NCBI RefSeq assembly: GCF_021155775.2
Contig: NC_060234.1
Location: 13,319,871 to 13,383,870, forward strand
DNA length: 64,000 nt
Reading direction: 5' to 3'
Source of the DNA: Neodiprion pinetum
Lineage: Eukaryota > Arthropoda > Insecta > Hymenoptera > Diprionidae
Of the stretch, positions 55,201 to 64,000 are shown in pieces. The notes under the pieces were generated by a model that was given only the letters and a program-made list of their open reading frames with translations, made no database searches and had not been told where the DNA came from. Both the position numbers and the translations under genes were made by a program. Numbering within the stretch: the stretch's first letter is position 1; each line of letters opens with the position of its first letter.

Positions 55201-57420
55201 TTCGTACAAAGCTCCATAGTCTCTTCTACGATAGTGCGGATATGCGTCTGCATCCATCGTAGTTTCATCTCGGAATGGTTTTGGAAAATGCTTGGAGTAT
55301 TTTCCGTTCAGTTCGCACCATGCTCCACAAGGTCCGTGGATCATATTACCCATAACAATTCGATGTAAATCAGGATTGAATTCCGGATCAGGAATTTCAG
55401 CAGAAATGCACTTGTCAACCATTTCCGGCGTAGACAATTTGTGTTTCAATGCCACCAACAGGTGAATGTGTATCAAACCAGGTTTCTGCGACTCAATCGT
55501 GGACACGAATGCTCGTGTTTCACCAAAGAAATTTTCACGAACGATTAAATCAAGTAAATGCTTCTTTTTCATGTCAAAGACACGCGCAGTAAGATCTGGT
55601 CTGTCTGAAGGTTGCTGACCAGGAAGAAGATTTTCCCTTATCTCTCGCCAGTTTGGATTGCAAGTCATCGTAATGAAAAGATCTGGTTTCCCGAATTTTC
55701 GTACGATTCCCATGGCATCCTGGTAGTGCTGCATCATATTTCGCGGTGAGCCACTAAAACTCGAAGGCAAGATGATGATTCGTCCAAAACGGGCATTCGC
55801 GTTCTGTGCTGCAGTATTCATATAGTTTACTAATCCGCAGTAGGTTTCAGCACGAATCTTCCTTTGATTTTCTTTTATGAACTCTATGCGATCTTTCTCG
55901 ATTTTCACATAGTTATCCACTACCCATTGTTGGAAGAGACGCCGTCCTAAAAGAATGGCATTTCCGTGGCCGTTTTCGCGAATAGCCATTCGATATCGGA
56001 TATAAGCCTCTCTAGATACTCGTTTTTGATTATTGCCTGTTTGTCGTAGATCCCGATGCCAGCCTCGAGTACCAAAAGGATAAAATAGTGGATATACCCA
56101 AGGCTCAAGATTGGGATCTATAGTACTTACCGATTGCAGTCTTCTTGTGTTTTTGTTGCGAATAGTAACATAAGATTCTGGAATTTCTCCATCGGCAGTC
56201 ATTGAAAATACGGCAGCGACCTCGTTGCTTCGTTGAAAATTGAATCTGCGACGATCCATTCCTGGTTTTAACGTAAAAAGCACCTGTAACTCACTCGGTG
56301 GTTGTGCGCTATCAAATTGATTGTCTTGATGAGCTCGTAACTCTTCACCCATCATTTGATACAATTGAGCGAAAACGTTATTCTCACTCATAATGCGATC
56401 AAGGGCTCCCAGTATACCTCGATCGAGGACAGTATTACATCGTTGCAGAGAATCGGTTGCTGCATTCGAAACGACGATAAATAGCTGGCCATAGGTTGGC
56501 AGTTCGTCAGGCGCTGGGCAGAGTGCTGTATTTACTTGATAGTAAATTTGGCACTGTATTTTAAAACAGTATGGCCCAGGACGTCTTCCTTCAAAGTTTA
56601 TTAAATTGGCGTTGAACGAAGCAAACGAAAAGGATGCGTTGTAATTTCGAATTCGTTCGAAAAGTGAATTTGATTTCTCGTGAGTCCCGTCGAATAAAGA
56701 ATGCAATTCCGGTGGCATTTCTGGTAATGGTTCAAGGTGAACTTTCCCATGGCTACAGCAATCGTGAAATGAATTCCGCGTATTGGACACTTTTTCGGAA
56801 ATAAAATGTGCAGCACTGCAGTGCGTGCAGAGCTCAGTCATGCTCCCTTCATAGTGCTCTTGAACACCAGCAATCTGTCCTGCAAGAAAACTGTTTCTTT
56901 CCTCTCTTCTACGTGCACGGTACACATTGTGACGTTGTGCATCGGCTAATCTATTATTAGCTTCTTGGTCGCGATAATTTTGTGTTACAATAATTTCAGC
57001 TGCTAATTCTGTAACGCATTCCCGTGGTACTGACACAATAGCTGGGTCCTGTAATTCTAGAATTACTATCAAGGGTTCGTTCTCAGCAGCGAAATTTTGA
57101 TTATTGTTGCGACGGTGACGCTGGTTTTCTGCATTTGTTTCACGCCTGGTGCGTTGAATTTCTTCTACTTGATTTGTTCTTCTATTGACGGAATCATATT
57201 GCGCAATAACTTCACTTTCAATTTCTACACAGTAACCTAAAGGTACTACTATTGACTGCTGCTGTTCTGAAACCTCTATGGATCGTATATTTCCAGTGGT
57301 ATGAGTTACTCCAGTACGGTTGCGCTGATTTTCAGCATTCCGTTCTCGACAGACGTGCTGAAACTTTGCTTCCTCTTCGGGTGTTCAAACAACTCTCTTC
57401 CGTCCCATAGCAGTGCGCCT
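52299..57420 (-). mobile_element. Helitron-3: autonomous-type Helitron, 5' end not fixed
   Basis: On the minus strand the element ends GGTGAACCCTAG at 52299 followed by T, with the hairpin GCCGCGCGTGAGCGCGCG just before. Upstream lies a whole Rep-helicase gene (52841-57408). The 3' end resembles that of Helitron-2 (hairpin of GCGC units, then GGTGA-CCCTAG|T). The 5' TC end lies beyond 57408 but could not be located; the minisatellite at 57540-57910 may be outside or inside the element. Confidence 0.85.
52841..57408 (-). pseudogene. Helitron-3 Rep (HUH) / Pif1-family helicase protein
   Basis: From ATG at 57408: a basic leader (EEEAKFQHVCRERNAENQRN repeats), the Helitron_like_N block (PTYGQLFIV), the HUH nuclease motif as GLIHIHLLV (HIH), and the Tyr motif KYLYKYIFKG. 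Then the Pif1-like helicase: Walker A GPGGSGKTF, Walker B FMWDEAPM, GGDFSQLLPV and the C-terminal TINKSQGQTF...GQLYVAFSR. Five lesions: TGA 57385-57387 (codon 8), TAG 55168-55170 (a Trp position before VVPYCP), a frameshift near 54860, TGA 54501-54503 and a frameshift near 53640. Lesions are single-base changes; all domains are present. It nicks and unwinds the element for rolling-circle transposition. Confidence 0.93.
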
Positions 57421-57539
57421 GAAGAAATGAATTAAATTCTCCACGAAATTGTTCTAAACGTGTAACAGTTAAATCAGTCTTTAGCGAGAATTAATAAACT
57501 TACCCAAAACAAAGAATCAAATATTATATGAGTAATATC

Positions 57540-57910
57540 GGATATTAACAGTGAACTTTTAGTTTAATTCAATCGAATCAGTTCAATTCAGTTCAATTTG
57601 ATTCAATTCAATTCAGTTGAATTCGATTCAGTTCAATTCAGTACAATTCAATTCAGTTCAATTCAGTTCAGTTCAATTCAATTTAGTTCAGTTTAATTCA
57701 ATTCAATTTAGTTGAATTCGATTCAGTTCAATTCAGTACAATTCAATTCAGTTCAATTCAGTTCAGTTCAATTCAATTTAGTTCAGTTTAATTCAATTCA
57801 ATTCAGTACTGTTCAGTTCAATCGATTCAATTTAATATAATTCAGTTTATTTAGTTAAATACAATTCAATTCAGTTCTATTCAGTTTAAAAAATACAATT
57901 CAATATAATT
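57540..57910. repeat. minisatellite, 95-bp unit built from TTCAATTCAG words
   Basis: GTTGAATTCGATTCAGTT starts at 57616 and again at 57711; the 95 bp between are repeated almost exactly. Each unit is made of 10-11 bp words (TTCAATTCAG, TTCAGTTCAA). Degenerate words extend on both sides (57560-57615, 57800-57910). Confidence 0.8.
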
Positions 57911-58639
57911 CAGCTTAATTTCTGTATAAATAAAATTCTATTCATCATCATCTTCATGATTATCATTTCTACAAATCTTGAATTTTCGGTGACCTGAAAC
58001 AAACAAAAAATATGATTTACTTAGTATACAGTCTCCACAATAATATTTTGATTTTTTATCGAAATATATAAAGTCATATCACGCGACCATGACCCTGGCC
58101 ATTTGCAATTTTTCTAAACATTTTTTATAAAATAATATCCGATGAAAGCAATGATTACACCAATTTTTATATTTTAATCACATGTCTTTCGAGTCAAAAT
58201 TTTAGAAAAAAAAAGCTGCAAATTGAAACTTGTAAATTGCTCTCACGAGATTCCGCATGATGCTCAAAGTCCTGTGTATCGTGATATAAAATATTTCTGA
58301 ATTTTTTTAGATTTTATAAATTAGGTTTTTTTTCAGTTTTGAACATGTACGTCAGATTCAGTGGGTCGAAAAATTCTGGAAAAAATGGCGGTTGTGTTTT
58401 TCCGTCATGTACTTGTATACAAAAAATTATGAAATCGATCTGAGACCACGACTTGCTATCGGTTTATCGTGATATCATGGAATACCTCGTAGGTTTTGGA
58501 AAGTTGGAAAGCGTTCCAACCCGATAGCGCTCAACCTAATCCAGATGTAGACAAATGTGAATGTATCGATTTTTCAAAATTTTGATTCATACTTTCATAA
58601 AAGAAAAATTTGCTAGAAAGAGTACAATTTCGAAAATTT
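57911..58639. other. no gene seen
   Basis: AT-rich; no domain in any frame. Beyond the presumed 5' side of Helitron-3; no TC-type start could be confirmed. Confidence 0.35.
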
Positions 58640-58805
58640 TCAGGTAAGTTGAAAAATTATCGACGGAGCCAGGAATCGAACCTTGTATCTAGAGATGCTT
58701 TACCGGAGACTCACTCCACTAGCCGGCCTAGCCGCCCTAACTACAGTGTCATTAATTCCTCTCATCACCTGTATTCGAAATTGTTTTGTTTTCGTGTGCC
58801 TTGAA
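58640..58805 (-). repeat. tRNA-derived SINE-like unit, minus copy
   Basis: Minus strand 58738-58661 is tRNA-like: GGCCGGCTAGTGG in the box A position (degenerate), AAGGTTCGATTCCTGG as box B (GGTTCGATTCC) and CTCCGTCG as acceptor strand. The homologous plus copy is at 60226-60396; similarity covers GCACA-GAAAACAAA to TAATTTTTCAA. The 5' acceptor strand does not pair with the 3' one. Confidence 0.7.
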
Positions 58806-59185
58806 TATATACATATTTGAAATTCGTCGCGAGAGGCTTTTTTTTCTCGCTTAAATATTGATATGATTCTTTCATATCATTTAAAATGAACGGCTGGGCC
58901 GTTCAAATTGACTAAAATAATGTAATGTACGATGATATACACACATTAATAGCTACATACAGATGTTTAATGTGCACATGTCAACAAGTCACACACACAA
59001 GTCTGAAATGTAGCCTCTCGCAACGAGTTTCAAATATGTATAGTATTTTCTGTGAGCATTTGTTGCGAGAAGGATATTTATGTAATTCTCTTTGTCGTTG
59101 CGGGTAACGTGAGCGTTGTTGGGCATCTTTTTAAACAGCAGCTCCAGCAGTCCCTGAGTCTTCGGATAGATCGTACCGCCTCACA
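58806..59185. other. no gene seen
   Basis: Unremarkable; short ORFs only. Confidence 0.35.
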
Positions 59186-59847
59186 GTGGGCTGAATCGCC
59201 GAAAAAGTCAGCAAAAGTACACCAAGGTTGTGATTGTGACGAAATTTTGTTTTCATACGTTTTCGAGATCGCTGATCACGAATTTAAAGTCAAATTGGCA
59301 AAATTCGAAATGGCGGATCCAATATGGCCGATCGATATCACAAAATTTCATTGGATTTGAGTAAAACGTCTTGTACTTATGTTTTCCAGATTTTTGAAAA
59401 CGAATTTCATGTCAACATTTTAAATTCTTAAGTTAAAATGGTTTCTCAAAGTTACACTTAGTATGTCCAGGTTTTACTTGTTGGTTTGTCATGAATAATT
59501 ACAAAAAAAAAAAATTCAAAGCGTGGCTTGATGAAATATGAGACATGCATTTTAAACGTTTTTATTAATTTCAAACGGTACAAGTCATCGTCAATATATA
59601 CTAAAATACCTACATCTAAACTATTCGCATTCATCGTCATCCTCTACCACGTCCACCGAACCATCAGAACAAATCCAATGAAATTTTGTGATATCGGTCG
59701 GCCATATTGGATCCGCCATTTTGAATTTTGCAAATTCGACTTCGGATTCGTGATCAGCGACCTCGAAAACGTATGGACGCAAAATTTCGTCACAATCACA
59801 ACATTGTTGTACTTTTGCCGATTTTTTCGGCGATTCAATCCACTGTA
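59186..59847. mobile_element. fold-back element FB-4
   Basis: Arms 59186-59359 and 59668-59847 are inverted repeats: CAGTGGGCTGAATCGCCGAA pairs with TTCGGCGATTCAATCCACTG, and TGGCGGATCCAATATGGCCG pairs with CGGCCATATTGGATCCGCCA. The 308-bp centre has no coding. No TSD could be read. Confidence 0.8.
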
Positions 59848-60036
59848 CTACTGTGGGAACTTGACCGTGCCGGGCCGTGCGGACGATGCACGGTAACGAG
59901 AAAATTGGCCGTGATCTCAAATATGAAACATTTGTTTAAAAATTACGAAACTAAACACTATTCTGCATATACTCAAACTTCAAACTACGCAGGATCGTGT
60001 ATGTGAACCTAGTGTCTCAAATGTTAGCATCTTATC

Positions 60037-60585
60037 TTCAAATTTACATATTCTCAACAAAATTCTCTCGTAGATTAATGATTTGCACACCCGCATCTCA
60101 TTTATTAGACGGCATTGCCGTCTTACGGGCTTCTCATCGGAAGCAAAGGATTGAAAAGGGTAAACATAAACATCTACACACTACAGTCTCCTTACATCGT
60201 GCATGCAGAGAAGAAATTCTTACTCATACAAATCGGGCACATGAAAACAAATTTGAACTTACTGGTTATGAGAGAAATTAATGACAACAGAGTCAGGGCG
60301 GCTAGGTGGTCTAGTGGAGTAAGTCTCCGGTAAAGCATCGCTAGATTCCAGGTTCGATTCCTGGCTCCGTCGTTAATTTTTCAAATTCACCAGTTGTTCA
60401 AATTTACATATTCTCAACAAAATTCTCTCGTAGATTAATGATTTGCACACCCGCATCTCATTTATTAGACGGCATTGCCGTCTTACGGGCTTCTCATCGG
60501 AAGCAAAGGATTGAAAAGGGTAAACATAAACATCTACACACTACAGTCTCCTTACATCGTGCATGCAGAGAAGAAATTCTTACTC
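60037..60585 (+). mobile_element. composite: 189-bp direct repeats around a tRNA-like unit, 13-bp TSD
   Basis: 60037-60225 and 60397-60585 match base for base apart from none to few changes (360-bp offset). Between them lies a 171-bp unit homologous to the SINE-like copy at 58640-58805. GTTAGCATCTTAT flanks the whole at 60023-60035 and 60586-60598. The repeat contains the perfect hairpin GACGGC-ATT-GCCGTC enclosed by CCCG...CGGG. Ends are not TG..CA, so it is not a normal LTR. It looks like a more-than-unit-length (R-tRNA-R) insertion. Confidence 0.7.
60296..60372 (+). ncRNA. tRNA-like (SINE head), not a functional tRNA
   Basis: Box A TGGTCTAGTGG (60308-60318) and box B GGTTCGATTCC (60351-60361) are near-consensus RNA polymerase III promoters. 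The T arm CCAGG/CCTGG pairs perfectly. The acceptor 3' strand CTCCGTC has no complementary 5' strand (GGCGGCT), and the anticodon arm is irregular, so it is a tRNA-derived repeat rather than a tRNA gene. Confidence 0.65.
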
Positions 60586-60596
60586 GTTAGCATCTT

Positions 60597-61044
60597 ATAT
60601 ATAAGGGATTCTCTGTCAACTCGGCCACTTTTTTTTCGACCATCTCAGATCTGCCCCATAATTGGTTATATCAAAGTACTACTAAAAGGTACTCTATGTG
60701 AATTTTTTCAGATTTTTAATTCAGTATTTGAGGAATTGCCTTTTTTTTCAAATGAATATATCTCGAAAAATTGAAATAACTAAAAAAAATGACTCTACAT
60801 AAAAATTGTAGTTTCTTGTTAGCTTTCGAGAGGAATTTTTGAAAAAATTTTTACGTTCCGGTAACGCTAATTTTTTACCAAAAAAGGAAGAAATTATTTT
60901 TTTTATTCAAAAAGGACCCTTTTTCTCGCTGAAAAAATTACGGTCTTCCAATACGTGTGACAATATCGTCAAAAAATCGCCAGAGTGGCACGGATCGAGA
61001 TTCTAGGGTAAAAAAAATGAAGCCACACAAATTAATTTTTTTAT
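60597..61044 (-). mobile_element. fold-back FB-1 copy 2, left arm
   Basis: Inverted copy of 18585-19060 and of 63055-63508 (starts GGGATTCTCTGTCAACTCGG, ends AAATTAATTTTTTTAT). PLE-2 is inserted at its centre; the last 13 bases (61032-61044) are repeated at 63052-63064. Confidence 0.82.
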
Positions 61045-61134
61045 GAAGAAGATTTATCTTGACCTTGGAGATTTGTTGATTAAAGTTATTCTTGGATATG
61101 AAGGTCACAACTCAAAAACACTTTTTATCGTGGC

Positions 61135-61172
61135 AACGTTTCGGCCCTGGTGGGGGCCCTCCTCAGAACAAT
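61135..61172 (-). ncRNA. hammerhead-ribozyme-like motif, PLE-2 inverted 5' copy
   Basis: Minus strand: CTGAGGA, stem GGCCC/GGGCC with CCACCA loop, GAAACGTTGCC. The base after GAAACGTT is G where the 3' copy has A, so the cleavage triplet differs from the copy at 62985. Confidence 0.55.
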
Positions 61173-61365
61173 TTTATTTAAATATCTGTCACGAACAAAA
61201 TAAAAAATGATATACAAATAGGTTTCACAAAGTAAGACATATTGATGTAAATAATATGCAAGGTGTTGAAGCAAATATAAAAGAGAGATTACCTCACATG
61301 CGATAACACTTCCAATTACATAAAAGCGTGTTGAAAATTGAAGAATAAATAGAACAAAAAGGCAA

Positions 61366-62520
61366 ATTTAAATATGGCAGCCTTAAAACATATTTGTAAT
61401 GCTTTTAAGAGTTCATTACGTGGGACCGGAATATGCCATATTTAAATTTAACCACAACATATATGCCCAAACGTTTGGCTTACCTATGGGCTCACCGCTC
61501 TCTCCAATTTTGTCTGATTTGGTTCTGGATGACCTTGAACAACACTGTCTTAATAAACTAGACTTCAAGCCTTCATTCTTTTTCAGATACGTAGACGACA
61601 TAATTACAGCTGTCCCTTCGCATAAAGTCGCAGAAATGCTTTCAGTTTTCAATAGTTTCCATCCGAGACTACAATTTACATCCGAAGTAGAGTCTAATCA
61701 CCAAATCAGCTTTTTAGATGTTCTGATTATCAATGACAATCAGCTCATTAAAACTGATTGGTTCCACAAGGCTACTTGGTCACAAAGGTATTTAAATTAC
61801 CATTCTCACCATCCCAAATCATACAAAATTGGAACGATCAATTGCTTAGTTGACAGAGCGATTCGACTCTCAAGCATGGAATTTCACAATAAAAATTTGT
61901 CCTTGATTCAGCAGGTACTATTTGAGAATGACTATCCATCTCGCCTGCTTAACAAACATATAAAGTTCAAATATGATTCCATCTTGGCATCTACCAGCCC
62001 TAACAACAATCTCGATACAACTACTACACAGACCATTCAAAAAAGCTATATTTCCATCCCATATGTTGCGGGTTTGTTTGAGTCACTTAACAGAACATTC
62101 TCCAAATACAAAATTCAATTTGTGGGCAAATGTGCACATGATATATCCTCGATGTTTGATTCGGGTAAAGACCCCTTACCCCTGGGCAATCGCTCGGGTG
62201 TAGTTTACAAAATACCTTGCAATCATTGCAACAAGGCTTACATAGGCCAAACTAGTAGACAACTACACACCAGGATAACCGAACATAGACGCAATATCCA
62301 CGAACACGAGGATAATTATACCGCATTGACGAGACATGCCATCGATTTCGACCACTCTTTTAACTATTCTCAAGCTAGTATTATTGATGTTGAACCTCTG
62401 TATTATAATAGGCTTCTGTTGGAAATGTGCAATATTGTAGCACATCCTAATTCTGTCAACCGTAAACAAGACATAGAACACCTAAGCAATATTTACACCT
62501 CTGTGATACGACCATCGTAA
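61366..62520 (+). CDS. PLE-2 reverse transcriptase (partial) + complete GIY-YIG endonuclease
   Basis: The open frame from 61399 (373 codons) holds QTFGLPMGSPLSPILSDLV, FRYVDDIITAV (YVDD at residues 64-67), the RT thumb (FLDVLIINDN, TDWFHKATWSQRYLN) and, from about residue 266, the nuclease: VYKIPCNHCNKAYIGQTSR, QLHTRITEHRRN and the conserved C-terminal LLEMCNIVAHPNSVN. A frame change near 61395 separates it from LKHICNAFKSS upstream. Fingers and N-terminal palm are missing. Compared with PLE-1, the QTSRQL position is sense here where PLE-1 has a stop. The nuclease domain could be made; the RT could not. Confidence 0.9.
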
Positions 62521-62984
62521 TTTGTCCATTACCGACTGAGCTTGCTCTCGATTTTACCTTCTTAACACAAAAAAATTTTGTTTTCCGTTTAACCCGTTGA
62601 CTCTGCGTTGCTCTGATAACTATTGAGATCGACCTCTTCCCACTACACACTAGACGTTCCACTGTGCTTATGTGCTCTGACTCAACCATAACGGCTGTGT
62701 ATTTTATTTCTTTTAACAAACCAACTATAATTATGAATTCGTGGGAGTTACGTGTCGCTAATGCAGTGTGTTTCGTTTTTTGTCGTTTTTGCCTTTTTGT
62801 TCTATTTATTCTTCAATTTTCAACACGCTTTTATGTAATTGGAAGTGTTATCGCATTTGAGGTAATCTCTCTTTTATATTTGCTTCAACACCTTGCATAT
62901 TATTTACATCAATATGTCTTACTTTGTGAAACCTATTTGTATATCATTTTTTATTTTGTTCGTGACAGATATTTAAATAAAATT

Positions 62985-63022
62985 GTTCTGAGGAGGGCCC
63001 CCACCAGGGCCGAAACGTTAAC
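62985..63022 (+). ncRNA. hammerhead-ribozyme-like motif, PLE-2 3' end
   Basis: CTGAGGA at 62988-62994, GC stem with CCACCA loop, GAAACGTTAAC at 63012-63022. Same architecture as at 4019-4060; ACGT is self-complementary as expected for dimer-type hammerheads of Penelope elements. Confidence 0.6.
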
Positions 63023-63064
63023 ACGATAAAAAGTGTTTTTGAGTTGTGACCTTAATTTTTTTAT

Positions 63065-63508
63065 ACCAGAACCTCGACCGAATTTGTGTGACCTAATTTT
63101 TTTTACCCTAGAACCTTGATCCGTGCCACTCTGGCGATTTTTTGGCGATATTGTCACACATATCAAAAGACTCTGTAATTTTATCAGCGAAAAAAGGGGT
63201 CCTTTTTGAATAAAGAAAAAAAATTTCTTCCCTTTTTGGTAAAAAATCAGCGTTACCGTTTTTTCAAAAATTCCTCTCGAATGCTAACAAAAACTACAAT
63301 TTTTATGTGGAGTCAATTTTTTTCAGTTACTTCAAGTTTCTCAGATACATTCATTTGAAAAAAACGGCAATTTCTCAAGTACTGAGTTAAAAAATCTGAA
63401 AAAATTCACATTGAGTACCTTTTAGTAGTACTTTGATATAACTAATTATGGGGCAGATCTGAGATGGTCGAAAAAAAAGTGGCCGAGTTGACGGAGAATC
63501 CTTCATAT
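63065..63508 (+). mobile_element. fold-back FB-1 copy 2, right arm
   Basis: Matches 18600-19060 in the same orientation, from ACCAGAACCTCGACCGAA to GGAGAATCCTTCATAT. The outer flanks of the two arms (TTAGCATC at 60587 and TTAGCTTC at 63509) look like an imperfect 8-bp TSD. Confidence 0.8.
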
Positions 63509-64000
63509 TAGCTTCATACTTACTTGCATCCACTATAGTTCTATAGCTCTTGATCGGTTTTAACAATAGTTCCGTCGATTCAGCGATTTAAACCGTGTTT
63601 AAAGAAATGAGATGCCAACTTCGCAAAACACATGTCAGCATCTCATCGTATTTCGAATATTTGAGTATAGAGAAGTAAGAATCTGAAGAGTTCTACTGTA
63701 TAGACACGTTTTAAGAATGGTTCTGTAGCTTAAATTCCGCAGAAAATGAATTATAAGCACAAAACTCATGTAATACGATTTTAAATATCATTTTGGAGTG
63801 TCTAAGGGATCGATCGACATAATAGGTTTAATTCTGTATGAGTGTTGAAAGTGAAGACAAGGATGAAGAGTTGCGGTCTCAAGCCCTCCCACAATCGTTA
63901 TAAACAATTAGTGTAAATGTGATATCGACGCAACCGTGAGATGCTGAAGCAAAAGTAGGAGTTTAAGGCTTTAGCGAGGTTCTGAATATTGCTAGTAGTG
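63509..64000. other. no gene seen
   Basis: Unremarkable sequence to the window end. Confidence 0.35.

Larger units (their letters stand above)
61045..63051 (+). mobile_element. Penelope-like element PLE-2, TSD of 13 bp, inserted in FB-1 centre
   Basis: TTAATTTTTTTAT lies at 61032-61044 and 63052-63064. Inside, 61101-61365 is an inverted copy of the element's own 3' end (62788-63051), followed directly by a 5'-truncated RT/GIY-YIG frame (61366-62520) and the 3' end. An inverted 3' fragment at the 5' side is the usual Penelope insertion form. Both copies of the 3' end include the hammerhead-like motif. The open coding frame and matching TSD suggest it is the youngest insertion of its region. 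Confidence 0.9.

Noticed and set aside
57540..57910. CRISPR-like array
   Set aside because: No spacers; a simple eukaryotic minisatellite with nested short words.
60296..60372. Functional tRNA gene
   Set aside because: Boxes A and B are good, but acceptor strands do not pair and the anticodon arm is irregular; a second diverged copy shows it is a repeat.
60037..60585. Terminal-repeat retrotransposon in miniature (LTR type)
   Set aside because: Repeats lack TG..CA ends, and the 13-bp TSD is too long for LTR integrases; kept instead as a composite of uncertain type.

Overview
The window is eukaryotic and almost certainly insect: introns with GT..AG borders, AT-rich non-coding DNA, an insect-style lipase, an FLVCR/SLC49-type transporter and a dense mix of arthropod transposable elements (Penelope, Gypsy, Helitron, hAT, APE-type LINE, fold-back elements). 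The TE families resemble those common in Hymenoptera, but that placement is inference. No prokaryotic feature is present.

Layout. 0.2-4.1 kb: a Penelope-like element (PLE-1) arranged as a 1.35-kb near-perfect inverted duplication, with a hammerhead-like motif at its 3' end. 4.1-7.05 kb: a Gypsy pol fragment (Gypsy-1) split by a 756-bp solo LTR with a 4-bp target-site duplication (TSD). 7.05-9.2 kb: Gypsy-2 remains, including an RT piece and then a block that reads macrodomain-like / retropepsin / TARG1(OARD1)-like macrodomain, the most unusual object in the window. 9.2-13.1 kb: decayed repeats, a 60-bp repeat ORF and a Ulp1-type protease relic. 13.1-19.6 kb: N-terminal pieces of a Helitron (Helitron-1) interrupted by a full-length Gypsy with LTRs and the TSD GTAAT (Gypsy-3, 13634-18311) and by a fold-back element (FB-1). 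19.7-21.4 kb: Gypsy-4 integrase and 3' LTR. 21.6-22.7 kb: an OTU protease ORF, a hydrophilic ORF and a Helitron 3' terminus. 23.1-24.9 kb: two head-to-head hAT N-terminal fragments around a fold-back.

24.9-46.6 kb is gene-poorer and holds the host-like genes: a complete secreted lipase (28429-29466), a six-exon FLVCR-like transporter on the minus strand (38365-40185), and two phase-compatible exons of a SAM-domain gene about 20 kb apart (31392-31597 and 51855-51921, minus). It also holds a 1040-bp Helitron (41959-42998) with defined ends that carries a three-exon RPA-like OB-fold gene, inserted in a long fold-back element, and a cluster of TGACGTCA palindromes.

46.66-51.85 kb is a nearly intact, full-length APE-type LINE with a 14-bp TSD, inserted exactly over the splice donor of the SAM exon. 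52.3-57.4 kb is an autonomous Rep/Pif1-helicase Helitron (Helitron-3, minus), broken by three stop codons and about two frameshifts, whose 3' end resembles that of the RPA-carrying Helitron. 57.5-64 kb holds a 95-bp minisatellite, tRNA-derived SINE-like units, a direct-repeat composite with a 13-bp TSD, another fold-back, and a second Penelope element (PLE-2, open RT/GIY-YIG frame, two hammerhead-like motifs) nested in a second FB-1 copy with a 13-bp TSD.

The window is best read as a layered TE graveyard with a few host genes; relative insertion ages can be read directly from the nesting.
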